DNA of 64,000 nucleotides. It comes from JABSSA01 sp039960995 (lineage in GTDB: Bacteria > Pseudomonadota > Alphaproteobacteria > Rhodobacterales > Rhodobacteraceae). The DNA is taken from NCBI GenBank assembly GCA_039960995.1, contig JBDVKF010000093.1, positions 1 through 64,000 on the forward strand, written 5' to 3'. The position numbers and the translations under genes are program-made. Under the pieces are notes generated by a model, which was given only the letters and a program-made list of their open reading frames with translations, ran no database searches and was not told where the DNA came from. This document shows positions 46,093 through 54,220 of the stretch, in pieces. The first letter of the stretch is position 1, and every line of letters begins with the position of its first letter.

Positions 46093-47023
46093 CGTGCTGT
46101 CCGATCCGGGGATCAATCACTTTATAGACGATATCGATGATGACGTTGATGGTTACAAAAAGCAGCGCTGTCAGGACAACGATTGCTTGCACATGAGGGA
46201 AGTCGCGGGCCTCGATTGCATTTACTAGGAATGTTCCAAGACCGGGACGGCCGAAGATGACTTCGACCATAACGGTCCCTTCAAGAAGGAAGGCCAGTTC
46301 CAATCCAAAGACAGTGACGACAGGAATGGCAGCATGTGGCGCCACGTGGTCGCGGGCTATGTTTTTTGATGATACGCCACGACGTCGGATCGCGGGAAGG
46401 AAGGGTTGGCCTTTCGCTTCTAAGATGCCGGAACGAATGATGCGGGTCAGCGATGCGGCAAGGCCCAAGCCAAGCGTGAGGGCCGGAAGAATGGCATGTG
46501 CGGGTGTGCGAGCCCCCATCGCAGGAAGCCAAGCCAAGTGCACGGCAAAGAGTAAAATGAGTAACAGCCCGAGCCAGTACGCCGGGATTGAAGCGCCCAA
46601 GGACGCGATGGCAACGGCAAAGCGGTCGAGCCATCCACCCGGTCGTTTGGTTGCGAGGATTGCCAGCGGAACTGAAATGGCAAGGCCAATAGCAAGACCG
46701 ACCAAAGCCAATGGCAAGGTATAGGTTATCGCGGCCCAAAGATCGGGCCAAACCGGGCGGCCGGTGACGGCCGAGTGCCCAAAATCAAGCGTCAGCAAGG
46801 GACCAACCCAATTTTTGAAAGCGGTCCAGAAATTGGCGTCTAATCCGACCTCTTCTCGGACCAGCTCGATGACGTCTTCTGTCACCAAGGCATCAAATCG
46901 CGCCAACGCAATTGCTTGTGCGGGGTCACCGGGGGCATTCCAAAGCAGCGCGAACGTCACAATGGCCGTCCCAGTAAGGACAACAACAGCTCTAAGAAGG
47001 AACCCCACCAAACTTACGATCAT
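46085..47023 (-). CDS. ABC permease, DppB/NikB type
   Basis: The product is 312 residues. ATG 47023 overlaps the stop of the upstream ATPase by one base (TAATG); a longer frame to 47077 lies inside that gene and is unlikely. Typical DppB features are DALVTEDVIELVREEVGLD, a TM core, and GTVMVEVIFGRPGLGTFLV near the end. Pairs with the DppC-type permease. Confidence 0.87.
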   Translation of the reverse strand: MIVSLVGFLLRAVVVLTGTAIVTFALLWNAPGDPAQAIALARFDALVTEDVIELVREEVGLDANFWTAFKNWVGPLLTLDFGHSAVTGRPVWPDLWAAITYTLPLALVGLAIGLAISVPLAILATKRPGGWLDRFAVAIASLGASIPAYWLGLLLILLFAVHLAWLPAMGARTPAHAILPALTLGLGLAASLTRIIRSGILEAKGQPFLPAIRRRGVSSKNIARDHVAPHAAIPVVTVFGLELAFLLEGTVMVEVIFGRPGLGTFLVNAIEARDFPHVQAIVVLTALLFVTINVIIDIVYKVIDPRIGQHDA

Positions 47024-47745
47024 TAAACCGCCTCTAGCGCCCCAAGTGCGATCGCCGCATCTCGTAGGGTTCGGCAATAATCAGTCTTGGGATTGGTCGC
47101 AAAGGTCTGTGGGTCGGCGATCTCTACAATGCGACCCGCTTTGAGAACCGCAATCTCATCGGCGTGGGCTACAGCATAGCCAAGATCGTGTGTGACGATC
47201 AAAGCGGCAAAACCTTCCTCACGTTGTAGCTCCGCGATGAGCTTAGCTGTGTGTTTTTGAATGACGGCGTCTAGTGCTGAGAGTGGTTCATCGAACAAAA
47301 CCAAAGGAGGGGCGGCGATCAATGCTCTGAGGATGCCAGCCCTTTGGGCCTGCCCGATAGAGACTTCGCTTGGTCGTCTGTCCAGAAGATCGATGGGAAG
47401 TTCGAGCCCGTCACACAGTCGCTTGAACCGTTCTTTAGGCACTTTTAAACGTTGCGCCACAATCGGTTCCATCACTGACCGCTTTAGAGGCAGGCTTGGA
47501 TTGAACGCAGATCTTGGTTCTTGCATGACCAACGCAGGTCGACAGTTGGAAACGGCGCTGCCGTCCCATGTGATCGTTCCTTTCCATGGCCGAAGCAGGC
47601 CGAGAATGGCCGTGACCAATGTGGATTTTCCTGCACCACTTTCGCCAACAACGGCCAAGGTTTTTCCGGGGGGAAGGGACAGAGAAATGTCTTCCAGCGC
47701 GACCAAATTGCCTCGCTTGACCGAAGCCTGATCCACAATCAACAT
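47023..47745 (-). CDS. ABC ATPase, NikE/CntF-like short form
   Basis: The product is 240 residues, much shorter than OppF/DppF (about 320), and has no C-terminal oligo_HPY extension. Walker A is GESGAGKST; the signature is degenerate (VSIGQAQRAGILRAL, with SIGQ for SGGQ); Walker B is LVLFDEPLSALD. Short length is typical of nickel and opine-metal transporter ATPases. It overlaps its partner ATPase by seven bases. Confidence 0.85.
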   Translation of the reverse strand: MLIVDQASVKRGNLVALEDISLSLPPGKTLAVVGESGAGKSTLVTAILGLLRPWKGTITWDGSAVSNCRPALVMQEPRSAFNPSLPLKRSVMEPIVAQRLKVPKERFKRLCDGLELPIDLLDRRPSEVSIGQAQRAGILRALIAAPPLVLFDEPLSALDAVIQKHTAKLIAELQREEGFAALIVTHDLGYAVAHADEIAVLKAGRIVEIADPQTFATNPKTDYCRTLRDAAIALGALEAV

Positions 47746-48422
47746 GGTAAGGCCATCCAGTTTCGGTGGGCTGCTAACGATTGTGCCGTTCGTGTTTGTG
47801 GGTTTTCCAAAATCTCTACGGTGGGGGCCCGTTCAATGATCCGCCCCTCATCCATCACCATCAATGTCGCGACCCGTCGAGCAGCAAGTCCAAGATCGTG
47901 GGTAATTAACATCATTGCGGTATCACGGTTTGCAAGATGCCGGTCAAGCAAGTCCATTGTTGCCGCAGCCACGACAGGGTCCAAGGCCGATGTGGGTTCA
48001 TCCAAGACAATCAGGTCTGGCGACCCGATCAAAGACATCGCAATGACAAAGCGCTGCTGCATCCCCCGGCTCCAACCCCACGGTCGTTTGCCAAGGTCGC
48101 CCCCTTCGATCTTCAGTGCTTTGAAAAGCGCGGCTTGATCGGCTTCGCCTCGGTTCAACCCCAAGGCTTGTTCGGCCTCTTGCCAATGAAAGGCCATGCT
48201 GCGCAGCGGGTCCAACGCCTCGTCTGGGCTTTGCGGAACATGCGCCACACTACATCCTTGCCTGCGCAAGTCGTCAATCAGAGCATGGCCAAGGGTGGAT
48301 TTTCCCGACCCCGACGAACCAACAAGCCCGATGCGGGCACCGGGCTCTAATTCAAGAGAGGTAGGATGAAGGATGGCTCGGCCCGAGCGAATTGCACTCA
48401 GGCCGGTCACTCGAAGTGTCAT
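47739..48422 (-). CDS. ABC ATPase, NikD/CntD-like short form
   Basis: The product is 227 residues. Walker A is GSSGSGKST, Walker B LIVLDEPTSALD, and the switch His is in MLITHDLGLAARRV. The signature helix reads WSRGMQQRFVIAMSL, so the LSGGQ motif is altered to SRGMQ, as in some NikD/DppD proteins. It overlaps the binding-protein gene by four bases. Confidence 0.83.
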   Translation of the reverse strand: MTLRVTGLSAIRSGRAILHPTSLELEPGARIGLVGSSGSGKSTLGHALIDDLRRQGCSVAHVPQSPDEALDPLRSMAFHWQEAEQALGLNRGEADQAALFKALKIEGGDLGKRPWGWSRGMQQRFVIAMSLIGSPDLIVLDEPTSALDPVVAAATMDLLDRHLANRDTAMMLITHDLGLAARRVATLMVMDEGRIIERAPTVEILENPQTRTAQSLAAHRNWMALPC

Positions 48423-49942
48423 TTAACGAACTTTGTCTCGTGCGTGATCCAATATGTTTCGGTTGGATGAACGGCATAACCGGTCAATCCGGGCTTGGAT
48501 ACGTTGACTTGAGCGACATGGAAGACGGGGATCATGGCAGCATCTGCCGCAATGATCTTTTGTACTTCGTCATAGATCGCTTCACGCTTTTCTTGTTCAA
48601 ATGTCAGACGACCGTCACCGAGCAGTTGGTCCAAGGCAGGGTTTGCGTAATTACCTGAATTTGAACCACCGTCGGATTTCAATAGGGTCTCTAATACCGC
48701 ACCGGGATCACCTTGCGGTGTGGTTACCCAAGCTTGCAAGAACATGTCGGCTTCGCCGGCAGCAATTGCGTCGTTGCTTGCACCCCATTCACCGACTTTT
48801 ACATTGGCGGTCACACCGATTGCGGAAAGGAACGCTTGGGTCAATTCTGCAGTCGGCGGCAAAGCGGCACGGGACGAATAGGTCACGATGTTGATCTCAA
48901 GCGGCTCGCCGTCAAGCATCCAGCGACCACCGTCCTTGACGGCGCCGGCTTCAGCCAACAGTTCTTCCGCTTTGGCAGGATCGTACGGTGAAGAAACGTC
49001 CGCTGCCCAACCCTTGCCTTCTGGAAAGACAGTTTCGGCAGGTACACCACCAACACCCGAAAGCACGGCATCAACAACGCCTTGGCGGTCAATTGCCATC
49101 GAAACGGCCTGACGGATCAACGGGTTCGCCATTGGGCCATTGGCTGCGTTGACTGTATAGAAATAAAGCCGCGCGGTGGGGGCCGAAAATCCAAGTGCGC
49201 CGGTGCTTTTTATGCGATCAAAGTCGGTTTCTGGATAGTTGATCACCATGTCGACTTCACCGGCTTCGAAGGCCAGTGCAGCAGTTGCTGGATCTCCGGC
49301 CACAACGACTTTGACCTCTTCGAGGCCGGGTGTTCCAAGACGGTAATTCGGATTGGCTTCGACGCGGTAAAGCTGCTCGGGGACGGCTTCTTTAAAGATG
49401 TATGGGCCTGTCGCATTAATTGGAAACGCGTCCGAGGGTTCACCGAGAATGGCGATCCCCGGTTCAGAAAGTGTCCAAGGAAACGCAGCATTTGGGCTGT
49501 TTGTTTCAAACACAACCACATTGTCACCATCGACAGACATGCCAGCAAGATCAAGAAGCTTTGCAACACGGGCGTTGTTACCCGGATGATCTTCGATCGA
49601 GATTGGCGCTATCGCATCAATCACGGATTGCGATGTGACCGGTGATCCATCTTGGAACGCCAGGCCATCCCGCAACGTCACACGCCACGTTGTCGGCGAA
49701 GATTGTTCGATTTTCTCTGCAAGGCGAGGATAAAGATTCAGATCGTAATCGATCCCCATCAATGTCTCGGTTACGCCGGTTTGGTTTGACATCCAGCCGT
49801 TGTAACCCGCCCGAGGGTCGGGCACTTCGTCGGTTGGGCCAAAGCCGACAGAGATCGTCAAGCTGCCCTCTTGGGCGGCTACTGGAAGGGCAGAGCCGAG
49901 CGCCACGAAGGCACTAAAGGCAAGCCGTGAAAACAGAGACAT
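48419..49942 (-). CDS. ABC substrate-binding protein, family 5 (peptide/nickel/opine type)
   Basis: The product is 507 residues, site GAAGGA. A signal peptide (cleavage near VAAQEG) precedes an SBP_bac_5 fold: LAEKIEQSSPTTWRVTLRDGLAFQDG, RQAVSMAIDRQGVV and YDEVQKIIAADAAMIPVFH are typical (quoted by core motifs RDGLAFQDG and AIDRQ). It starts 11 bases after the DUF6525 stop, inside the zinc-linked gene run. This suggests a metal-chelate ligand over a peptide; the ligand is inference. Confidence 0.87.
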   Translation of the reverse strand: MSLFSRLAFSAFVALGSALPVAAQEGSLTISVGFGPTDEVPDPRAGYNGWMSNQTGVTETLMGIDYDLNLYPRLAEKIEQSSPTTWRVTLRDGLAFQDGSPVTSQSVIDAIAPISIEDHPGNNARVAKLLDLAGMSVDGDNVVVFETNSPNAAFPWTLSEPGIAILGEPSDAFPINATGPYIFKEAVPEQLYRVEANPNYRLGTPGLEEVKVVVAGDPATAALAFEAGEVDMVINYPETDFDRIKSTGALGFSAPTARLYFYTVNAANGPMANPLIRQAVSMAIDRQGVVDAVLSGVGGVPAETVFPEGKGWAADVSSPYDPAKAEELLAEAGAVKDGGRWMLDGEPLEINIVTYSSRAALPPTAELTQAFLSAIGVTANVKVGEWGASNDAIAAGEADMFLQAWVTTPQGDPGAVLETLLKSDGGSNSGNYANPALDQLLGDGRLTFEQEKREAIYDEVQKIIAADAAMIPVFHVAQVNVSKPGLTGYAVHPTETYWITHETKFVK

Positions 49943-49953
49943 GGATTTTTCCT

Positions 49954-50226
49954 TCAGATTTGAGATTTAATTTTGAAATCGGTGGATTGTCGGTCGCGGG
50001 CCAGCGTTCGAGATTCTGCATGGCTTAATGACATGAGAACCTCGGCGGAGGAAAGGCCTTTGGCCCGCGATTTCGCCCAGATGCGTCGAACCGATGCGGG
50101 GGACCATGGTAACGCTGCTTCGGACAGCCATCGCCGCAATGGGGCGGGCAGTCGGTCATATGCATGCATGTGATCGCCAGAGCGCCGTCTGCGGGGCAGG
50201 CTGCTTTGCCCAAGATTACGCTTCAT
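49954..50226 (-). CDS. DUF6525 family protein
   Basis: The product is 90 residues, basic. The core MKRNLGQSSLPRRRR, YDRLPAPLRRWLSEAALPWSP and AESRTLARDR fits a short roseobacter family named DUF6525, of unknown function. Its start overlaps the DUF1826 gene by four bases and its stop lies 11 bases before the binding-protein gene, so it joins the zinc genes to the transporter in one run. Confidence 0.75.
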   Translation of the reverse strand: MKRNLGQSSLPRRRRSGDHMHAYDRLPAPLRRWLSEAALPWSPASVRRIWAKSRAKGLSSAEVLMSLSHAESRTLARDRQSTDFKIKSQI

Positions 50227-50858
50227 GTTTCATCTTTCGGTTCATGCACCGGATCCAATACCAAGACAAGCCGGGTCTCACCGGTGCCTTCAATCGGCGG
50301 CGATCGGTGCAGCAAACCAGAGGGCGGTTGTTCTGGGCACAATGTGCCACGCAGCAAAATGGGCGCGCCCGTTTGAACTGTGAATACACGCTTGGGATCG
50401 TTGCCGTCGGAAGAGATTCCATATTGTGTGCCCGTGCCGCGATACGTGCAAACCAAACGCGAAGTGATCGCGTCGATGTGGAACTTTCTACAGGCGTTGG
50501 TGGTGACAACATCCAATCGCAGCCGCAGGAAACGCGCCTGCATGAGATCAGCGAATATGTTGGCCAAAGATGTGATGTCATCCAGAAGCCATTCGCGTTC
50601 AACGCCGTCCGGCATACTCGCATTGTCGCAAAAAGCTTGGGCGGTTTTTGCAACTGCACTTGATGGCACGATCTCTCGACCAAATGGCAGATCCTCTGGG
50701 TCAAGACCATCTAGCCATGTTTGGATATGAGGGGGCGTTTGCCTGCGCCAGATTGTTGCCGCGCTGCCCGGTCGCAAGAACGTGTTCAACGAAGCCGGAT
50801 CATCGGCAATGCCGACGCCAACAGCAGCATCTTGGACGGTTTTCCTGACAAAGTTCAC
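50223..50858 (-). CDS. DUF1826 protein, zinc-regulon associated
   Basis: The product is 211 residues from GTG 50858, which overlaps the cobW stop (GTGA) and has GAGGAA upstream; an earlier GTG at 50882 is possible. Sequence features are FLRPGSAATIWRR, the CRKFHIDAITSRLVCTYRGTGTQY segment (core FHIDAITSRLVCTYRG) and HRSPPIEGTGETRLVLVLD. These proteins commonly accompany CobW-type zinc GTPases in Zur regulons and resemble cupin/2OG-like folds with His/Asp ligands. Activity unknown. Confidence 0.78.
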   Translation of the reverse strand: MNFVRKTVQDAAVGVGIADDPASLNTFLRPGSAATIWRRQTPPHIQTWLDGLDPEDLPFGREIVPSSAVAKTAQAFCDNASMPDGVEREWLLDDITSLANIFADLMQARFLRLRLDVVTTNACRKFHIDAITSRLVCTYRGTGTQYGISSDGNDPKRVFTVQTGAPILLRGTLCPEQPPSGLLHRSPPIEGTGETRLVLVLDPVHEPKDET

Positions 50859-52066
50859 GCCGCTTCCTCTACGCGACGCCACACGGGGAAGGGGTCGGGG
50901 AAGTCTGGCAAGTTATCGGGACCAATGGCTGCGACCGCTGGAACCAGACAGCCGTCCAATCGCGCTTTCAATGAGGTCCAGTCAATGCCGGCCCCGATGA
51001 ACACGATTTCCTGTCGGCGATCCCCCCAAGGTTCTTGCCAATGTGCGTCCATATAGGCCCGCGCACTGTCATGTTCTGGACGGCGTTCTTTCGGGACCGA
51101 GGCCCACCAAGTGCCAAGCGGGTTAACGCTGGACAAGGCCCCGGCGAGCGAAAATTCAGCAACCCATTCAGGCCGTGTCGATATCCAGAAATGCCCTTTG
51201 GCCCGGATGACCCCGGGCAGATCACCATTCAGAACGTCTAGGATGCGTTCAGGCACAAACGGGAGACGTGCGCGGTAGACGAATGATTGAACACCGTACT
51301 CCTCAGTTTCGGGTACATGGTCGGCAAAGCCATAGAGCTCTTTGGCCCACATCGGGTGCTCGTGCGCTTTTTCGAAATCGAAAAGGCCAGTATCAAGGAT
51401 TTTATCTGCGTCGACAGAGGACTGATTGGTTTCGATAACCTCTGTATCCGCGTTGAGACTGCGGATGATTTTACGCGCGGCATCGACCTTTTCCGGGCCA
51501 GCATCATCCACTTTATTGAGGATCACAACATCAGCAAATTCAATTTGATCGGTCAGCAAATGCACCAATGTGCGTTCGTCTTCTTCGCCCAATGTTTCAC
51601 CGCGGTCCCGCAAAAAGTCGTGGGACGAGAAGTCGTTCAAAAGGTTAGCCGCATCAACAACCGTCACCATCGTATCAAGACGGGCCACGTCAGACAGGCT
51701 CAGACCGTCTTCATCGCGGAAATCGAAAGTTGCGGCGACAGGCAGTGGTTCAGATATGCCTGTGGATTCGATCAACAAATAGTCAAAGCGTTTTTCTGCC
51801 GCGAGGCGTCGGACCTCATCCAGCAAATCATCGCGCAACGTGCAGCAAATACAGCCATTCGACATCTCAACCAAAGTCTCGTCAGTCCGGCTAAGTTCTG
51901 TGTCCGCGCGTACGAGGTCGGCATCGATGTTCACTTCAGACATATCATTGACGATCACGGCCACCCGGCGACCTTCGCGGTTATTCAAAACCCGATTCAA
52001 AAGCGTGGTTTTGCCTGCCCCAAGAAATCCGGATAGGACCGTGACGGGAAGACGTGTATCTGACAT
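50855..52066 (-). CDS. CobW/COG0523-family metal GTPase (ZigA-like)
   Basis: The product is 403 residues with AGGAG before ATG 52066. Walker A GFLGAGKTT lies at 13-21, the metal-binding CxCC motif is C72-I-C74-C75 (GCICC), and NKVD is the base-recognition motif. A C-terminal CobW_C domain follows. The family delivers zinc (ZigA, ZNG1) or other metals to target proteins under metal shortage. It is the first gene of the nine-gene run and has a Zur-like repeat in its upstream region. Without cobalamin genes nearby, zinc is favoured. Confidence 0.88.
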   Translation of the reverse strand: MSDTRLPVTVLSGFLGAGKTTLLNRVLNNREGRRVAVIVNDMSEVNIDADLVRADTELSRTDETLVEMSNGCICCTLRDDLLDEVRRLAAEKRFDYLLIESTGISEPLPVAATFDFRDEDGLSLSDVARLDTMVTVVDAANLLNDFSSHDFLRDRGETLGEEDERTLVHLLTDQIEFADVVILNKVDDAGPEKVDAARKIIRSLNADTEVIETNQSSVDADKILDTGLFDFEKAHEHPMWAKELYGFADHVPETEEYGVQSFVYRARLPFVPERILDVLNGDLPGVIRAKGHFWISTRPEWVAEFSLAGALSSVNPLGTWWASVPKERRPEHDSARAYMDAHWQEPWGDRRQEIVFIGAGIDWTSLKARLDGCLVPAVAAIGPDNLPDFPDPFPVWRRVEEAA

Positions 52067-52098
52067 GACTGAGCTCCTGAATGAAATTGGACAGTCAC

Positions 52099-52115
52099 GT
52101 AACTTATACTGTTAC
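52099..52115. promoter_or_regulatory. Inverted repeat in cobW/Rrf2 divergent promoter
   Basis: GTAAC (52099-52103) and GTTAC (52111-52115) form an inverted repeat with a seven-base spacer, 33 bases upstream of the cobW start. It could be a binding site for the adjacent Rrf2 regulator or part of a Zur site pair. Confidence 0.45.
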
Positions 52116-52136
52116 TAGACTAATGCAACTCAAATT

Positions 52137-52149
52137 GTTACATTATAAC
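52137..52149. promoter_or_regulatory. Zur-like inverted repeat
   Basis: GTTACATTATAAC: half-sites GTTA and TAAC around a five-base spacer, inside an AT-rich stretch 23 bases before the Rrf2 start and 71 before cobW. The form resembles Zur boxes of proteobacteria. Judged by eye only. Confidence 0.45.
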
Positions 52150-52171
52150 GAAGCTTGGAGGCATATCCCAA

Positions 52172-52579
52172 ATGAAGCGCAATAGCCGCCTTTCTCTTGC
52201 TTTGCACACGCTCAGCCATATGGCAGGAGACCCAAACCGTGTGCGAACTTCTGCCGATTTTGCGGATCATGTCGGGACCAACCCTGTTGTGGTGCGCCGT
52301 GTTTTGGGACGTCTGCGCGAACAAGGCCTTTTGATTTCTGTGAAGGGGCACGCGGGGGGGTGGAAACTTGCCAGACCTCCGCAAGAGATTACGTTGGCAG
52401 ACGTGTATTTGGCGCTTGACGAAAGTTTGGTTGCGACTGGCGACGAAGATCAAGTTCCATCATGTTCCGTTGAGCATGCCCTTTTCAAGCGAGTGACGGG
52501 GGTCATGAAAGACATCGAGCAAAATCTGATTGAACGCCTTAGAGAGACCACCATAGCCGAGGTTCGAGGAACAGAGTAA
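52172..52579 (+). CDS. Rrf2-family transcriptional regulator
   Basis: The product is 135 residues, with GGAGG before the ATG. The winged helix is clear: LSLALHTLSHMA, TSADFADHVGTNPVVVRRVLGRLREQGLL, then a wing SVKGHAGGWKLAR. It has only one cysteine (PSCSVE), so it cannot hold the three-Cys Fe-S cluster of IscR/NsrR. Divergent from cobW, it may control that operon and itself. Metal or redox signal unknown. Confidence 0.85.
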   Translation: MKRNSRLSLALHTLSHMAGDPNRVRTSADFADHVGTNPVVVRRVLGRLREQGLLISVKGHAGGWKLARPPQEITLADVYLALDESLVATGDEDQVPSCSVEHALFKRVTGVMKDIEQNLIERLRETTIAEVRGTE

Positions 52580-52582
52580 TTG

Positions 52583-52609
52583 GAACCGCATTTGAGTGGT
52601 TCTTTTTTT
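52583..52609 (+). terminator. Rho-independent terminator of the Rrf2 gene
   Basis: Stem GAACCGC (52583-52589) with GTGGTTC (52596-52602), one G-T pair, six-base loop, followed by seven T residues (52603-52609). It starts three bases past the stop codon. Confidence 0.85.
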
Positions 52610-52724
52610 GCACGGACGCTTGAAACTGCTGGAGGCCGAGACGGGCTTTGTGAATTGGTCGAGCGTCATAGTCCCGCATCGAGATGCTGAATGTTGTTTT
52701 GGCGTCTCGTCGTCTTGGCAACCT

Positions 52725-53459
52725 TTATCTTATCGTCTTGAGGGTCTGTGCATAAGCACGCGAAAGTGGATGGCGTGCCTGATTGGCAAAGTCGGCCATC
52801 GGGATATCTTCGACGATACGGGCATCGTCCAACACCAGAATTCTGTCCGCCAATTGCCTAAGGGGTGCGAGATCGTGGCTTACGATCAATATCGCCAGTG
52901 ACGTGTCTTTGTGGACCCGCCGCAGCAACCGGATTGTGTTGACCTGTGTGGCAAGGTCAAGCGATGACAGCGGTTCATCCAGGATCAGCACTTTTGGTTC
53001 GGCGGCCAAGGCGCGGGCCAATGCAATGCGTTGGCATTGACCTCCCGATAATGAATGGGGGCGTCGCTGCTGCATGTCGCTTGCGACACCCAGCTCGTTC
53101 AGAATGTCACGCGCCCGCACCTGACGATTTGCAGGATCGCCAATATTGAACCCATCGAGCGTTTCGCTCACCGTTCCCAATGCGCTAAGAAACGGGCTGA
53201 GCGATTGGGTTGGGTCCTGCCACAGGTATTGGATGTCACGTCGCACCTGCCCAGTGCCGGGTGTGACGCTTTCCCCGTTCAACTGAATGTCGCCGGTGTT
53301 TGGGGTTTCCAATCCAGCCAAACAGCGGGCGATGGTGGATTTGCCAGCCCCGGATCGACCGATTAATCCCACAACTTCGCCAGAGTGGATGGTCAGATTG
53401 ATATCCGTCAGCACCTCATGCCCGTAAAAGCGCTTGGAAAGTCCTCGAACACTTAACAT
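52725..53459 (-). CDS. ABC ATPase, NikE/CntF-like short form (second transporter)
   Basis: The product is 244 residues, short and without the oligo_HPY tail. Walker A GRSGAGKST, signature LSGGQCQRIALARAL, Walker B VLILDEPLSSLD, switch His IVSHDL. It is the last gene of the second SBP5-type transporter operon and converges on the Rrf2 gene. It overlaps the partner ATPase gene by seven bases. Confidence 0.87.
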   Translation of the reverse strand: MLSVRGLSKRFYGHEVLTDINLTIHSGEVVGLIGRSGAGKSTIARCLAGLETPNTGDIQLNGESVTPGTGQVRRDIQYLWQDPTQSLSPFLSALGTVSETLDGFNIGDPANRQVRARDILNELGVASDMQQRRPHSLSGGQCQRIALARALAAEPKVLILDEPLSSLDLATQVNTIRLLRRVHKDTSLAILIVSHDLAPLRQLADRILVLDDARIVEDIPMADFANQARHPLSRAYAQTLKTIR

Positions 53460-54220
53460 GCGTTTTGCAACGCTTGCGCTGCCTCGGCAAGTTGGCGGGC
53501 CGCAGGCGCAGGTGAAGTGGCCAGGGATGAGATCGACGTGTCTTCGACCACGTTCCCTTCATCCATGACCAACACGCGGTCTGCCACGTCTTGCACTGCA
53601 CGCAGGTCATGACTGATGAACAGCACCGTTGCGCCGGTTTCATCGGCCATCGTGTTCAACGCGGCCAAAACTTCGCGTTCGGTCAACACGTCGAGGCCGG
53701 TTGTCGGCTCGTCTGCGATCAAAATGCGCGGGCGCAGGATCAGGGCCATGGCAATCAGGATCCGCTGTTTCATCCCACCTGAAAGTTGATAGGGAAAGAA
53801 CTCGGTCACGCGCTGTTCCAAAGCCACGGCATCCAGCGCTTTTGCGATTGTTGGTTTTGCGTCCGAACCGGCCAAGTGGGCCGTTTCCGCCAATTGGCTT
53901 TTGATGCGTCGTCCTGGTGTCAATGCCGTGCTCGGGCTTTGGAAAATCTGAAATATCGCCTTGCCTCGTATCTGTCGCCAACGAGTGGGCGACAAATCCA
54001 AAACCTCTGCGCCGTCCAGACGTATCGAGCCGTTGGTCACCGCAAGTGGCGGGCGCAACAAACCGCATAATGCACCTGCGGTTAGGGACTTTCCGCAGCC
54101 ACTTGCACCAACAAGCCCCACGCGTTCCCCCGGTTTTAAGGCAAAGCTGACCTTGTCCAACAGTTGTTGCTGAGGCCCCGCAGTGACCGTGAGGTCCGTG
54201 ACTGACAATGCGTCTACCAT
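53453..54220 (-). CDS. ABC ATPase, NikD/CntD-like short form (second transporter)
   Basis: The product is 255 residues from ATG 54220; the long upstream extension of the frame lies inside the permease gene and lacks family features. Walker A is GASGCGKS, signature LSGGMKQRILIAMAL, Walker B ILIADEPTTGLD, switch His FISHDLRAVQ. It overlaps the permease gene by seven bases. Intact signature, unlike the first transporter's NikD-like subunit. Confidence 0.88.
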   Translation of the reverse strand: MVDALSVTDLTVTAGPQQQLLDKVSFALKPGERVGLVGASGCGKSLTAGALCGLLRPPLAVTNGSIRLDGAEVLDLSPTRWRQIRGKAIFQIFQSPSTALTPGRRIKSQLAETAHLAGSDAKPTIAKALDAVALEQRVTEFFPYQLSGGMKQRILIAMALILRPRILIADEPTTGLDVLTEREVLAALNTMADETGATVLFISHDLRAVQDVADRVLVMDEGNVVEDTSISSLATSPAPAARQLAEAAQALQNAC

